From Melampsora larici-populina 98AG31 (lineage: Eukaryota; Basidiomycota; Pucciniomycetes; Pucciniales; Melampsoraceae): a DNA stretch of 64,000 nt. This document shows positions 13,511-25,106 of this stretch, one piece after another (position 1 is the first letter of the stretch; each line of letters opens with the position of its first letter). The position numbers and the translations under genes were made by a program. The notes below the pieces were generated by a model that made no database searches, was not told the DNA's origin, and saw only the letters and a list, made by a program, of their open reading frames with translations. The stretch spans positions 3,465,818 to 3,529,817 of the forward strand of contig NW_006768765.1 of NCBI RefSeq assembly GCF_000204055.1, written 5' to 3'.

Positions 13511-16500
13511 CAACACCGGGTCAGCAACGCAACATTTAGCTGTTGCGTGCCGGTGCGCTGCTTTTTTTTTGTTGAGCAGCGCACCAAATTTTCCTGGGAC
13601 CTGTAGCTCCCTGGTCCGCAACGTCACGGACCTCCGGGAAAACCCCAAATATGATATCCGACTCGTTACAGGTGAGGTAACGCCCGAACCGTTACCGTAA
13701 CTGATGTAACGGGGCCCAAATCCCGATCTAGCCTAATCAAAGCAAGGGTGACCAAAGCAGGAAAAACACCCTGCATTGATCCCCCAAAACCGCCATCAGA
13801 CCCAATCGAGACAGTTCCTCACCAATGTGGATACCACATCTCCCGATGTGGTCTAGTCGGCAACACCGTCGCGCGATAGAGCCAGGGGTCTCGAAGTTCT
13901 ATTCAAAGTATGGTAAGATCTCTTCCCTCCTTTTGTTTCCTCCGTTTGCTTTTCTAACTGCTTCATCCAAAGACTGATATCCTCACACCTTTTTTCACCT
14001 TTCATCTCATTCCCTGATCGATCTTTTCAATTATCTCTTATTTTTGATTCCACTCCCATTCCTACAATTCGTATCATCCAAAAGTAGTGATCTCATCTTT
14101 CGAAATCATGTCTTCTGTTACCTCTGAACGACCTAGACGCTCTCGCAAGCAAATCACCTCACCTGGCATGATAGCACCATCCACGGATTCTCGTCGACGC
14201 CTTTCACTCGACAGTAACGCCTCAGCCCAAGTCCAATCCCGAAGCAAGCATACGAAAAGTACCCATGATTTGCCTGCCACTTCCAACTCCGAAAACGAGC
14301 CTACAGTTGTCAAGAAACGAAAGCGAGTTGCAGTTGTGATTGGAGATACATCGGAAGAAGAAGAAGAGGAGACTGCTGCCAGAAAGACTCGGAAAAAGAG
14401 TAAGAAGAGCAACACCAAACCTAATCGCAAACCAACAAATCAATCAAAGGGTTCTTCAAAGGATAAGGTGTGTACTGTACCTACCTGCTTTGTTATTCTC
14501 TCTTCCACTGATACTGATGACTCCTCGATCCATCTTTCTACATTTAGCACTTATCCAAAAACGTCACTACTGCCATCTTGCGAGCCGATTCAGGTGAAGA
14601 GGACGAGGTTATAGCTATTAAGAGCCAAAAACTTCAAGACAGTCGAAGCGAACTAGATAAACTTCGGGCCTATTTTGATGCTCCCATCTACGAACTGAAG
14701 GATGTGAGTGGCAGCTTCTATGTTCTCACATCCTTACTCAGTGTCATCTAACGTCTTTTTACATCTTCTTGAAATTGTTGTTCATACTTGGGATGGGATG
14801 GATAGGATAAAAACAAGCCTCCTATCGCGTATCCGTGCAAATATTGTCACCGTGACAAGAAGAACCCTGTGCGGGTTAGCTACACAAACATGACAGGTAA
14901 TCTTAAATCACATTGCAATGGATATACGCAGGATGGACGTTCGGACAAAGGTTGCGAAGGAAGACTTAAAGCTCGAGCGATGTTCCCCGATTTAGTTCCT
15001 CTTTCGGTTTCTGAACAAAGAAAGCTAGCTGCTGCCAAGGGATCTGGCACCCTAGACTCCTTCGTGGTTGCTACACCTCACGTCTCTTACTCGAATCAAA
15101 CACTTAATCAAATGGCTGCTTTATGGCTTATTCGACACGCACAGCCTTGGAGTCGGATGGAAGATCCGATTCTTCGTGGAATGATTGGGTACCTTCGAAA
15201 GGAAGCCAGCCTGAATGGACGTCGGTGGGCTGCAGATGAGGCTAAGAAGATTAACGTATCACTCAAACAATCAGTGTTTGCTGAATTAAAGGTACAGTTT
15301 CTTATTTTAAATTCCATTTTCAATTCTTTGTTTTGATTATATCTAGTTTTCAAAGCAGACACTAATGAATACATTTCTTCCTTTTCAAATTGTAGGCTCT
15401 GAAATCGAAGTTCAACCTCGTGCATGACGGTTGGACGACGAAGGGGAACCGTCACGCCTTCATTGGGGCATCTGTGACATTCATTGACGACCAGTGGACA
15501 TATCGAGTCCGGCACCTCACCATGAAAGTTGTCACATGGCATCATCATGGGCCATGGCTGGCTGAGCCTATGGTCCACCTTTTGGTTAAATGCGATATAT
15601 TTCAAAAGATAAGTGTTGATACTTAAGTTTTATTATAATAACTTGTACTGACAAAAGTTTTTATGTTCACACTTGCTTTGCCAGACAACAGACTCTGGGT
15701 CTAACAATAAGACGATGGCAAATGAAATGCACCGTCAATTTGTAGAGCAAAACAACCCGACTTACAACTGGAATCCTCAGACAATGCATGTGTTTTGTTT
15801 TTGCCACAAGTTGGCATTAATCGTCAATGCGGGTTTAGCTGCTCTAGGCGTGAAAGCTCCTCCTCCCATTAAGGTGAAGGAGGCTGACCGTGGTCATTTC
15901 CCTGTGATTGGTACAATACTTGAAGAGGACGAGGAAGAAAGTCAAACTGACCTTGCTGAAGCTGACGTTCCCGAGCACGACCCAAATGAAATCGACAGCG
16001 ATACGGTTGTTGAAGAGGTTGTAGCAGAACTCGATGATGAGGGTGAGTGGAATCTTGCTGATGAAGAGGAAGAAGCGTTTCCAGAACTAGCATCTGTGGC
16101 CAAAGATGTTCAACCAACGCACCGTCGTGAGGCAAACAACGTGGACTTTGTATTACACAAAGTAAGTCTTTCGTTTTCGTTCTCATTGTGAGTAATTACA
16201 TCACTTATTACTTCTTTATCAATCAAACAGGTCGACTTCATTGTCCGCCGAATCACTCGATCTGCAGCCTGGCGAGCTGAATTCAAACGTGTGGCTGCTG
16301 CGAAAGGTTTCAATGGCACATTGATCGCGGGCTACGGGATACGATGGAACATCAAATATCAGAGTCGACACAAAGCCTGGCTAGCCAGATCGGTCAGTTT
16401 CATTTCATTAAGTTAACTCATGTATTTTGATATAACTTGACATATTATTTGATGTCACAGGTCATCGACGAGCTTTGCCGAAATGATTTGGACTTGGTGC

Positions 16501-17941
16501 ATTCAAAAAATCGACCAGCTCGCAAGAACAAAAAGCCATATGGCTATTTTCATGAACTTGAGATGACCACATCTGAATGGGCTCAAGTGCGTAAAATCAA
16601 CAACGAATTGGAGGTATGTGGCAGCTTTGATCATTCTGATCCTACTTAATAATTGTTTTTTTCTCACTTTTATTGTTTTCTTTTCAGCCTTTCCTCAAGA
16701 CAACCCTTTTGATGGAGGGGGATGGACCAACAGGGTGTATGGTCATCCCCCAATATGTCGAACTCCGTAACGCACTCGAAAGAAAGATCGAACCGCTCAG
16801 CACGACCGATGCAATTTATCCAATGTTAGCTCAAATGAAGGAGAAGACAATTGAGTATATGAACGAAGCACTTTCTTGTGAAACTCTGGTATTGGCGACT
16901 CTACTTCACCCGTTTTTCCGACTAAAATTTTTTGCAAGGTGGTTTGGAGAGTTCTCAGCGGTAACTATGAATGCTGAGGCACTGCTACGACGTATTTATT
17001 GTGCATATGATCTTGATAATCCGAACAAGAACAAGTCAATCTCGAACCGGCGGAATACTCACTCTCAAACCCCGGTGACCTCTTCACCACGACCCGATAT
17101 TTTTTGTGAAGACTCTGAAGAAGAAGGCGATGTTCAAGAACCCGAAGATAATCAGATCAAGAACTATCTACAGAGAGTAGATAGAATGAAGGTTGAAGAT
17201 TATAACGTACAGGATCCTTGTGCCGCTCTTATATGGTGGAATGTGAGTAGAGTAGTGTAACTTTCATGCTACCTTATTGAGCTCTTGGATCGAACTGTTA
17301 ATCGAAATTCCTTACTTAGTTGCACGCAAATTCCTATCGAATCTTGGCTATCATGGCAAGGGACTACTTAGCTTCGACCGGTTCATCATGCGCCCCGGAG
17401 CGCATCTTTTCCTGCGCCTCTGATGTCTGTGCCTCTAGCCGAGGGGCCTTGATTGCTAGGACAATTGAGAGGCTTGTTTCCAGTAGATTGTGGTTGAGGG
17501 AAGGGGTGGAGCTGGGTGTGGAGTACAAGGATCTTGCGCACGTTTTGAAAGTTTTGGGGATAGAAATGAAATGAAATGGGTTTTCTTTCTTATTTAGATT
17601 CTTTTTCATTTTTTCTTCTTTAATCAGTTTATATTCAACCTCTATTTAATGTTTCTTTTTATATAATTGGGATTTTTATAATTCCTATATGTTTCAATCT
17701 CTCTCTATATTTCTACTTTTTTTTCTTACTTTCAATGTTTATATTGCACGTTTCTTTCTGCAGGGTAGCGTTGTTGCGCTGCTGTAGCGTTAGTTTTTGG
17801 AGTAACGCTACGGTCCCATGGATCATGGTGATTTTTTGAAAGCGCTTCGTTAGCGTTTCCTAACGCGTAGCACGTACACCTTTTGAGCAACGCAACGTAA
17901 AACACGCCTGTAGCGTGTTGTTGCGTTGCTGACCCGGTGTT
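13511..17941 (+). mobile_element. hAT transposon hAT-1, complete, 4.4 kb
   Basis: The left end starts CAACACCGGGTCAGCAACGC and the right end is its exact inverted copy for at least 22 bases. The target duplication GGTTTGAT (8 bp, the size expected of hAT) is perfect at 13503-13510 and 17942-17949. Subterminal DNA on both sides is rich in GCGTTGC/GCAACGC and TAACG words, which are candidate transposase-binding sites. One transposase gene fills the interior. Perfect ends, a perfect target duplication and a gene without stops suggest recent insertion. Confidence 0.9.
14108..17574 (+). CDS. hAT family transposase (BED finger, RNase H-like, hAT dimerisation)
   Basis: Nuclear cut-and-paste transposase of hAT-1. 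Nine exons: 14108-14467, 14548-14703, 14806-15291, 15396-15608, 15673-16161, 16231-16392, 16461-16613, 16688-17242, 17320-17574; product 942 aa with no internal stop. A basic, Ser-rich N-terminus leads to a BED-type zinc finger (CKYC at 183-186, TGNLKSHC at 202-209). The RNase H-like core has HDGWTTKGNRH (Asp345) and TTDSGSNN (Asp412). An acidic insertion follows at about 465-560. The C-terminal hAT dimerisation block has ARDYLAS...SSCAPERIFS, where Glu885 is the likely third acidic residue. Intron 4 (15609-15672) has no GT-AG reading that keeps the conserved block in frame; it fits AT-AC borders (ATAAGT...CACAC). The other introns are GT-AG. I chose the first ATG of the frame. Whether it is active is unknown. 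Confidence 0.88.
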
Positions 17942-17949
17942 GGTTTGAT

Positions 17950-18978
17950 CCAAATAAAAACACCAAGAAGAGATCTGATGGAAGATAACAAAGATTGAAA
18001 TAGATTTTGGAGAATCATTCCGATATTGGATTATCAAACACCAAGAAATCTCAAGACCACAAAGTTGAAAGCACCCTGATATGACCATATAGATGATGAA
18101 TGAGATGAATCAGTCTTATCAATGTCTTACTTCCTTCTCACTTAAATTTAGCATCAATGAACCAGAACTGGCATGTATACATATGAAGATACAATTGGCA
18201 AGTGGACAATGTGGTGGTGAGTTTGTTTACCATTTGCTACATATTCACACTTCCCTTAGCATGAGATAAACTTAAACAGATTTTTTATTCCAAAATCGCT
18301 CAAATATGTGCAATATTCTGATGATTTGACATGCACCTTTATGCACAGCGTGTTTTGCCATATCTTGTTGAGATGTGTGGAGTATAGCAGGTATCAAATG
18401 TTGATTCAAATTGTTCAGGATTCAATGAAAATTCCTCAGCAGAATATTCAAAGTTATCTCACACCAAACCCACATCAATCACATGTGGGTTGTCAAAACT
18501 GTATAAAAGCTGCTGACACATGTAGAAGGCTCCAAAACTATCCAAAAAAATATGCAACACAACAAAGGATGTGACATTGTCTGGGCACTTTTTGGAGACA
18601 CTCTGTCCAAATTTGATGCATTTGTGACCCACAATGCATTTGCAATTTATGAGGCAAACAGAGAGAAACTTTCAATGTTATACTTCACATCAATCCAAGA
18701 CAAATAAACCACAAAGAACCAAAAAAAATAACCACACATCACAAAGGGAATTCCTGATCTGTCTTTATTTTTCCACATATTTTGAACTCCTTTGAGCTTT
18801 CAAAGACCAGAAATTGCATCAAAAATTGCTGCCTGAGTTGATGCTGAGTAAAATGCTTGAAGCAACTCAAGAGCATTGTAATTCTCCCTAGATTTGTTTT
18901 CTGAAAATTTGTGCTCACTGAATTTGAAATTTGACTTGAGTTGTAGTAGTTTACTGTGGCACAGTCTGTATGTATATG
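17950..18978. other. Gene-free spacer between hAT-1 and the nest
   Basis: AT-rich sequence with no supported gene. Short frames such as 18739-19086 (minus) overlap the start of the neighbouring TIR element and show no domain. Confidence 0.4.
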
Positions 18979-20344
18979 TAAATTTAGGATTTTACTAAAA
19001 GCAGCCCCCCCTTGTGAGGGTTGACCGCCCCCTTTTAGCTGGGGAAACAAAAACAATAATTGTACAATACAAACATGGGATAGCAAGGGGGCGGTCTTGG
19101 TAGGTCTTGGTCCTTGGACCGTCTAAAATTCAGGTGAATTGAAACCGTTATGTGAACTCTCATATGCATGATCATTCTGGTTCACAATGCATTGGAAATT
19201 GTGTGCTGGTTCCCAGGGAAAAAAGGTGATTCGCCAGCTACAAACGGACATCATCACAATAGCTGTAAGGCTACGTTTGGATTGTGGAGGCAATACCGGA
19301 ATCACTCCACTCAAAGGTGCGGGAGCGGAGTGCGTGCGGAGCGCTTTCTTTGGCGCACCCTGCACCGCGCATTGGCGCGGTGACACCGCGCCGCTCCCTG
19401 GGACCAAGATTTCCTAGAGCGGAGTAACCGCTGCGCTGCCCGGCCCTGGTATGCGCTCCCCGCTCTATAGAGGGGAGCAGAAACCCTGTACCCAGGGGCC
19501 AAGATACAGGCTCGTACAGGCTTCTTTCCACTCTAATCAACTCCCATCCTTTCGAACACCAACAGTCCACATCCACACCACATTGTGGCGCTTCGACCGA
19601 TTGGGAAATATGGACCACCCCTGGCTAGTATCTCGACTACGGCTGGCCTGTGGTCGTTCATTTTTTTGGACGTCTTGGTTTAAAATACTGATTAGTTCAG
19701 TTCGGTCATTCAATCCAATTTTGATTCAAAAAACAAAAGACTTACCTGATATTCCCTTGATTCTAATCCCTTTCGTTCCTTTTGTTTTCATCATTTCCTT
19801 TATCATTCCAGAACAATGGCACCTTCCAAAAAAACTCCCAACAGTTCATCCCAGAGCACGCTCCAGGTTCCGAGTCAAAGTTCATCCTCCGGACAACTTC
19901 GTCCACCCAGCCCAATCTGGCCCAAGCCAGGTTTCATTGTTACTCCAAAAGACTCACGTGCATCGCTTTCAGCTCATGATGATGATCATCAAGATGGATC
20001 ACCTGAAGGCCCTCTCGCTAATCAATTGGCTTCACCTCGACCCCCGGATTTGTCAAACAAAAACAAGAAGAAACAAGGTCCAGCACAAGTTCAACCTACA
20101 CCACAAACCCCCCCTTTGTTAAAAAACGGGTGTCAGGGGGTTGTCGAATCACACGGTTGTGCCCCGGGTTAAACCCCGGTGGGTAGCTGTTGAAGATCCG
20201 GGTTTTTCAAATTTGATCCGGTTGTTGTTGAGTACAGCTGTTCAACCACAACAGATTGGTGGTCATCCGTAGTCCCACAAGTCCTTCGACTCTCCGTGAG
20301 CACACATAGCTCACCTGCTGGTGCCCAAACCCAGCGGATTCATA

Positions 20345-20444
20345 CTTCGTTTCCAGCGGTTGGATGATGAACACTCCAACCGCTGATGGGTTTTCTTCGT
20401 TTCCAGCGGTTGGATGATGAACACTCCAGCCGCTGAAGGGTTTC
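20345..20444. repeat. Two tandem 50-bp units near the CACTA-like left end
   Basis: A unit starting CTTCGTTTCCAGCGGTTGGA and ending near GCTGATGGGTTTT occurs twice back to back (20345-20394 and 20395-20444) with a few changes. It sits within 350 bases of the element's left end, where CACTA-type elements keep arrays of transposase-binding motifs, so it may be a subterminal binding array. Confidence 0.65.
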
Positions 20445-20594
20445 CATTGAAGGAAGTCTCGTTCCATCGATTGAGTCTTTTATGCTGCCTTCAACAACTT
20501 TCCTCGTCTCACTCCGTTGATTTATTGATTGATCTCGATCCAAATCAATCATCGTATCCATCATTTGGTATTTGACAAACACCAAACCTTCAGA

Positions 20595-23500
20595 ATGAAC
20601 AACCCGGAGAAATGTCAAGCCTTTCGAATATTATCAATCAGAAACTTTCATGCTCACAGTCAAATGTTTGAAAACCGTGGTTCTTAGGCATCGTCCAACT
20701 GGAAGAAGGAAGCGCTTCCTTTACATGTCTGGCGTGTACTAATGGCCGAACGATGCAACGAAGCACAATCCGGAAGCATCTGAACACTGCGAGCCACCAG
20801 AATCACTTTGAAACTTGGGTGTCAGAGCAGGTTGCCACTGCTGCACACTCAGTCCCTCTCGATATCAACAACAACAACAACAACACGCAGGTCTTTGAGA
20901 ATCATGAGCAAACTGATACCGAGACTGAAATCGAAACCAGTATTGATTCTATTGGCCCAGAAGATGACAACAATGTGGATCATTTTCGCAGCCAGCACCG
21001 GCAAGCGCTGGTAGATCTCTGGACTAAAGATCACACATCGCTTTTCAAATCTCCGTCTCACAGTGTTAATGATGAAGACCAAGCCAATGGCGATCAGAGT
21101 TCTGATTCAGATCGTGTTGAACCAGATACTGAAAGCTCCGAAGACTCCAACAACAGTTTTGGTCAGGAGCCTTCGTCAGATAGATCCTCTTGCGCTTCGG
21201 ACACGGATGATTCTTCTTGGGCTCCTTTTTCTAGCTTAGAGGCATGTTCCCACTTGCGCTTGACTGCCTTTACCGTCACCAAATTGATATTGTTTCTTAT
21301 GTTTGACATGAAACACCACAGCAGCTGGTCGGTCTGTCAATTCTTGGATCAACTAGGACAACAATGTCCTTGTCAGCCTACGAGCGCGTGCGCTGGTTTG
21401 TGGGTCTCCTCAAGGTCAAGCGCCCTGCGTACAAAACGGTGAAAAAACTTCGCCGAAGGTTCAAGCAAAAATATGAATTTGGAGTCTCTGAGACACTCAG
21501 CCCTTTGGGAAAACCATGTTTTGGGCTACAGTTACAGGATATATTGAAGCAGGCAAGCAAACACCAGAATATACCATGATACTTATGATAATAATGCCTT
21601 TGTGTTTATCTACATAGGAAATTGCCAATCCATACGTCAGGGACTTCATTGAGTTCATACCTGTCCTTCCAAGCGGGTCAACCACAATCAATTGCCTTTC
21701 TCAGTCAAAGAAATGGCGAGAATCGATGGATCCAGAACTAAGGGTACAGATGGTTGACCGGGCTCATGGTCATTTCTATCTATTTGAACCAGTTCAACTA
21801 GAATCCAAAAAGCTCGTAGTTCCGTTTTTCTTTTATCGTTCAGGAATTCATGTGTTTGCTAGGTGTGTGAATGCAAAGACCAAAAGGTGTTCAAATGATC
21901 CATCAAGAATTCGGATTGAATTCCAAGCACCCCGAGATTTCAACTCGGACCTGTTATCATCAATCAATGTTGATACTTTCTGGCGAACATACGATACGAT
22001 CGAAAAAGGTGAGGGTGACCTCATCAAAGATCACTGCTTTGATGTAATATATGGTGAGTAAGTAGATCTTGATGCACAATAGGTGATTACTAAGCAAGCT
22101 TCATATCAGCGGGCACTGGCGAGACGTTCTGTGAATGGCCTGCAGTTAATAGATGGCGCACAAAAGCAGCTGGGAAAATCATTTGAAATGTACCTCTTGT
22201 TTTGTACTGCGACGACCTTTCAGGAAACATCTCGAAGCGATGGAACAAACATATCGCATTTTACTTCACATTGGCAGGATTACCACCAAAACTTGCAAAC
22301 CAAGAGTACAATTGCCACTTCCTGACGACTTCGAACACCGCAGGTGCATTGGAATTGGCGGATCCCTTAATTGACTCAATCAAGTAAGCTTACTTGCTAC
22401 GAAGTCTTTGGATTTGTATTTCTGACAAGTGTCTCATAATCATTCAGCATACTGAGTTCGGAAGGCTGTGTCGCTTATGATCCCAAGATAAAAGCCAAAG
22501 TGTTGGTGATGACCAGCGTGCTCTGCCACTTAGGAGACTCGCCGATGCATGCCGAGGTGACTAACACCATGAATCCAACAAGTTCCTTAACACCTTTTCG
22601 TATTTGCAACCTTAAGGTGCACTCGAAGGTCGATAAACGCTCAACTAAATATGTCTGTGATTTTCTTGGAATAGACGAGGCTGGAAATCCGGTAAGTTCT
22701 GCATTGAATTGTCAAGATTCTCATTGAATTTATCTAATTACTGACTGGGCTGTATTTATGCCTATCCAGGCCCCTGCGCCAAATAGGGACTGGTCAGCTA
22801 CGGTGCAGGGATCAAAGGATCTTTGGGAAATTGCACAACGGCCAGGCAACTTTTCTCTTTTTGACAGTCGATCAGCTCTGCTGGGTCTGAGAGATACTCT
22901 GAACATGATATTTGTCAAAAAGGTTCAAGATATGCATCAAAATGTAACGATTTCAAAAGAAGAAGTGGCTAAAGTGTGCCGTGACTTGAATGCAGAGTTT
23001 GGTATGCGACTTTTCAACCCTTTCCTAAGGTTAAATGGTCAGTCTTTCTTACTTTCTTCTTAATTTTTCCTTGAACTGACAATCAAACCGTTTGAATCAC
23101 GGGAAACAGGTTTCAATGGCCATCGAGACACACCAGTGGAGATATTGCACGTGATCTTACTAGGGGTTGCAAAATATCTCTTACGTCATCATATGCAAAA
23201 CTGCTCGGCGAAAGAGAAGGAGAAGATATGGGGCCGTTGGAGATCTTTCAACACCTCAGGGTTGAATATTCCTCCTATACAACCAAAAAGTATGATTCAA
23301 CACTTTCTCAGTCTCACAGGGAAAGACTTCCGCGTGGTACTTCGAGCCGCGCCCTTCATATTCTTTGGCGGAGACAATTTATCAGCTGAAGAGTGTCAAA
23401 CATGGCAGGCAATCTCTAATTTGGCACCTTACATCTTTCAGACTGAGATAACTGACATGAAAACATACATCCGGGATCTTGACAAACTTATCCAGAAATT

Positions 23501-24751
23501 TCTTCATTTGATTGTCAAACTCTCTGCTCAGTGGTGCAATAAGCCCAAGTTTCACATGTTAATTCAATTGTGTGACACTATTCGACAATTTGGGCCAGCT
23601 TGCCTTTTTGCGACCGAGAAATTTGAATCATATAACGGAAACACTCGAAATAACTCAATTCACTCAAATCATCTCAGTCCTGGAAGAGATATTGCCAACG
23701 CTTTTAATGATCGCAGATTGATGCGGGCTTTGACGGCAGGATCTATGATATTCGACAAAGAGGCTCAGACGTTCTTCAAGGCAAGTACAAAGGTACAAGA
23801 CATTTTTTGTAATAATTGTTTGTTTCAGAAGGCTTTAGGTTACAATGCGGAATGGAATAGGGAATGCGAAATTGGAATTGGAAGTAAGTGAATCATCTAG
23901 CAACAATCATTTTTCACTAGTTAACTGATCAACTGATCATATCTCAATGTTCCAGAGACTCATGAAATACAACCAAACGAACCACTAAAAATAATTCCAA
24001 CATCTTTATACAACGCTTATACAGCTAAGAATTGGAAAGTATTGACCGGTGTCACTCTCAAAAACAAACAAAAGGTCATCACCAATGTCTTTGTCTCAGT
24101 AAAACATTCTTCAACACGAAAGATTGCTTGGGTAAAAAGGGTTTGGGGTGTTGGAGGACACAGCTTACGGCAAACGAAGATCGAGGCAGTGCAATGTTGT
24201 TTAGGAATGGTGGATCCCTTTTACGGTATGCGCGAGATTGAGGTGACTGACACAGCAACATGGATCAATGCTTCAGTAAGAAGCATTAACACCTCTTTGA
24301 AAAAAACAAATACTGACTTGCTTTTCAATTTTAGGACATTGAAGGTATACTTAATATGCAACATGACTGTCACAAGAGCAAATGTAATGTTGAAAAGACA
24401 CGTCCCATCATGATTGAACGACGTGTGTCAAGAGGAATGGATCATTTAGTGGCGCATGTTCAAACATCTCATTTTATTCTCAACTCGGGTTCTTTCTATT
24501 CTGCCGAATTGCATCGGAGCTGGGCTCAGCTTCCATGTGTCGGAGTCAGTCCATACAATTGGACTGATGCAGTCAAGACCGGGATAAAGAACTGGAAGGA
24601 TACAATTAAAAAGAAGGATGATGCCAAAGAAAAAAAACGTCAGAAAGAAAAAGATAAATTTTTAGCTGAAGAATCAGGCCGACCTGCCGCCAAGAGAAGA
24701 AGAACAAAGAAGAAATCTCAGCCAAATGCGCTGCAGGGGCCATCATCGTAA
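20595..24751 (+). pseudogene. CACTA/Plavaka-like transposase gene with one TGA stop
   Basis: Multi-exon transposase-like gene. An N-terminal Cys/His finger (CLACTNGRT...HLNTASH, about 20726-20800) precedes a Ser/Asp-rich region. The core has YCDDLSGNISKRWNKH near 22205, then CHLGDSPMHAE near 22530, DTPVEILHVILLGVAKYL near 23130, ATEKFESYNGNTRNNSIHSN near 23620 and NMQHDC...C near 24355. I know this set of blocks from a large basidiomycete transposase family; CDD, LGD and ATEKFE are candidate acidic catalytic sites. The tail is Lys/Arg-rich (AKRRRTKKK), a likely nuclear signal. Exon 22110-22382 has an in-frame TGA at 22184-22186, just before NVPLVLYCDD, where Arg is expected. Two introns seem to be GC-AG (donors GCAAGC near 21553, GCAAGT near 23780). 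The first exon is not resolved; 20595 is the nearest upstream ATG. Stop 24749-24751. Confidence 0.7.
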
Positions 24752-25106
24752 TGATTTGTATCTTGGCCTTTTTCTTTCCATTCGATTTTGTTTTTTTTCT
24801 TTCAAAATTTGTTTTGTTGTACTTTGTATGATAGTATTTGTTTAATGACATGTTGAAAGAATCCTTCATATTTGTTGAAAGACTCCTTCATATTTCTGCC
24901 GTGTTGTCAGATCAATTGGATGTGGTGGTGCTCAATGGTCATCCAAATGAAACGACTTGTCCCCATTTCACTGTCCCCATTTCCATGTCCACATGTCACA
25001 GCTCCTGTCACAGCTCCTGTCACAGCCTCACGGTGACTTTGATCAAGATTGATCATCTCACACTTGATCACTTGATCACCACCACCACCACCACCACCAC
25101 AGTTCA

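Noticed and set aside
13439..13700. Opposed frames at the left end of hAT-1
   Set aside because: They span the terminal repeat and subterminal words, and neither continues into the transposase gene.
15612..15684. GT-AG reading of hAT-1 intron 4 (A|GTGTTG ... CCAG)
   Set aside because: The donor leaves phase 1 while the CCAG acceptor at 15684 needs phase 0, so TTDSGSNN would be out of frame. hAT-2 does allow A|GTTTGG...TTAG in frame, but that breaks the codon-for-codon alignment of the two copies. I therefore favour AT-AC borders.
19123..19618. Several overlapping frames on both strands near the hAT-2 left end
   Set aside because: They arise from GC-rich subterminal repeat words; no homology is visible.
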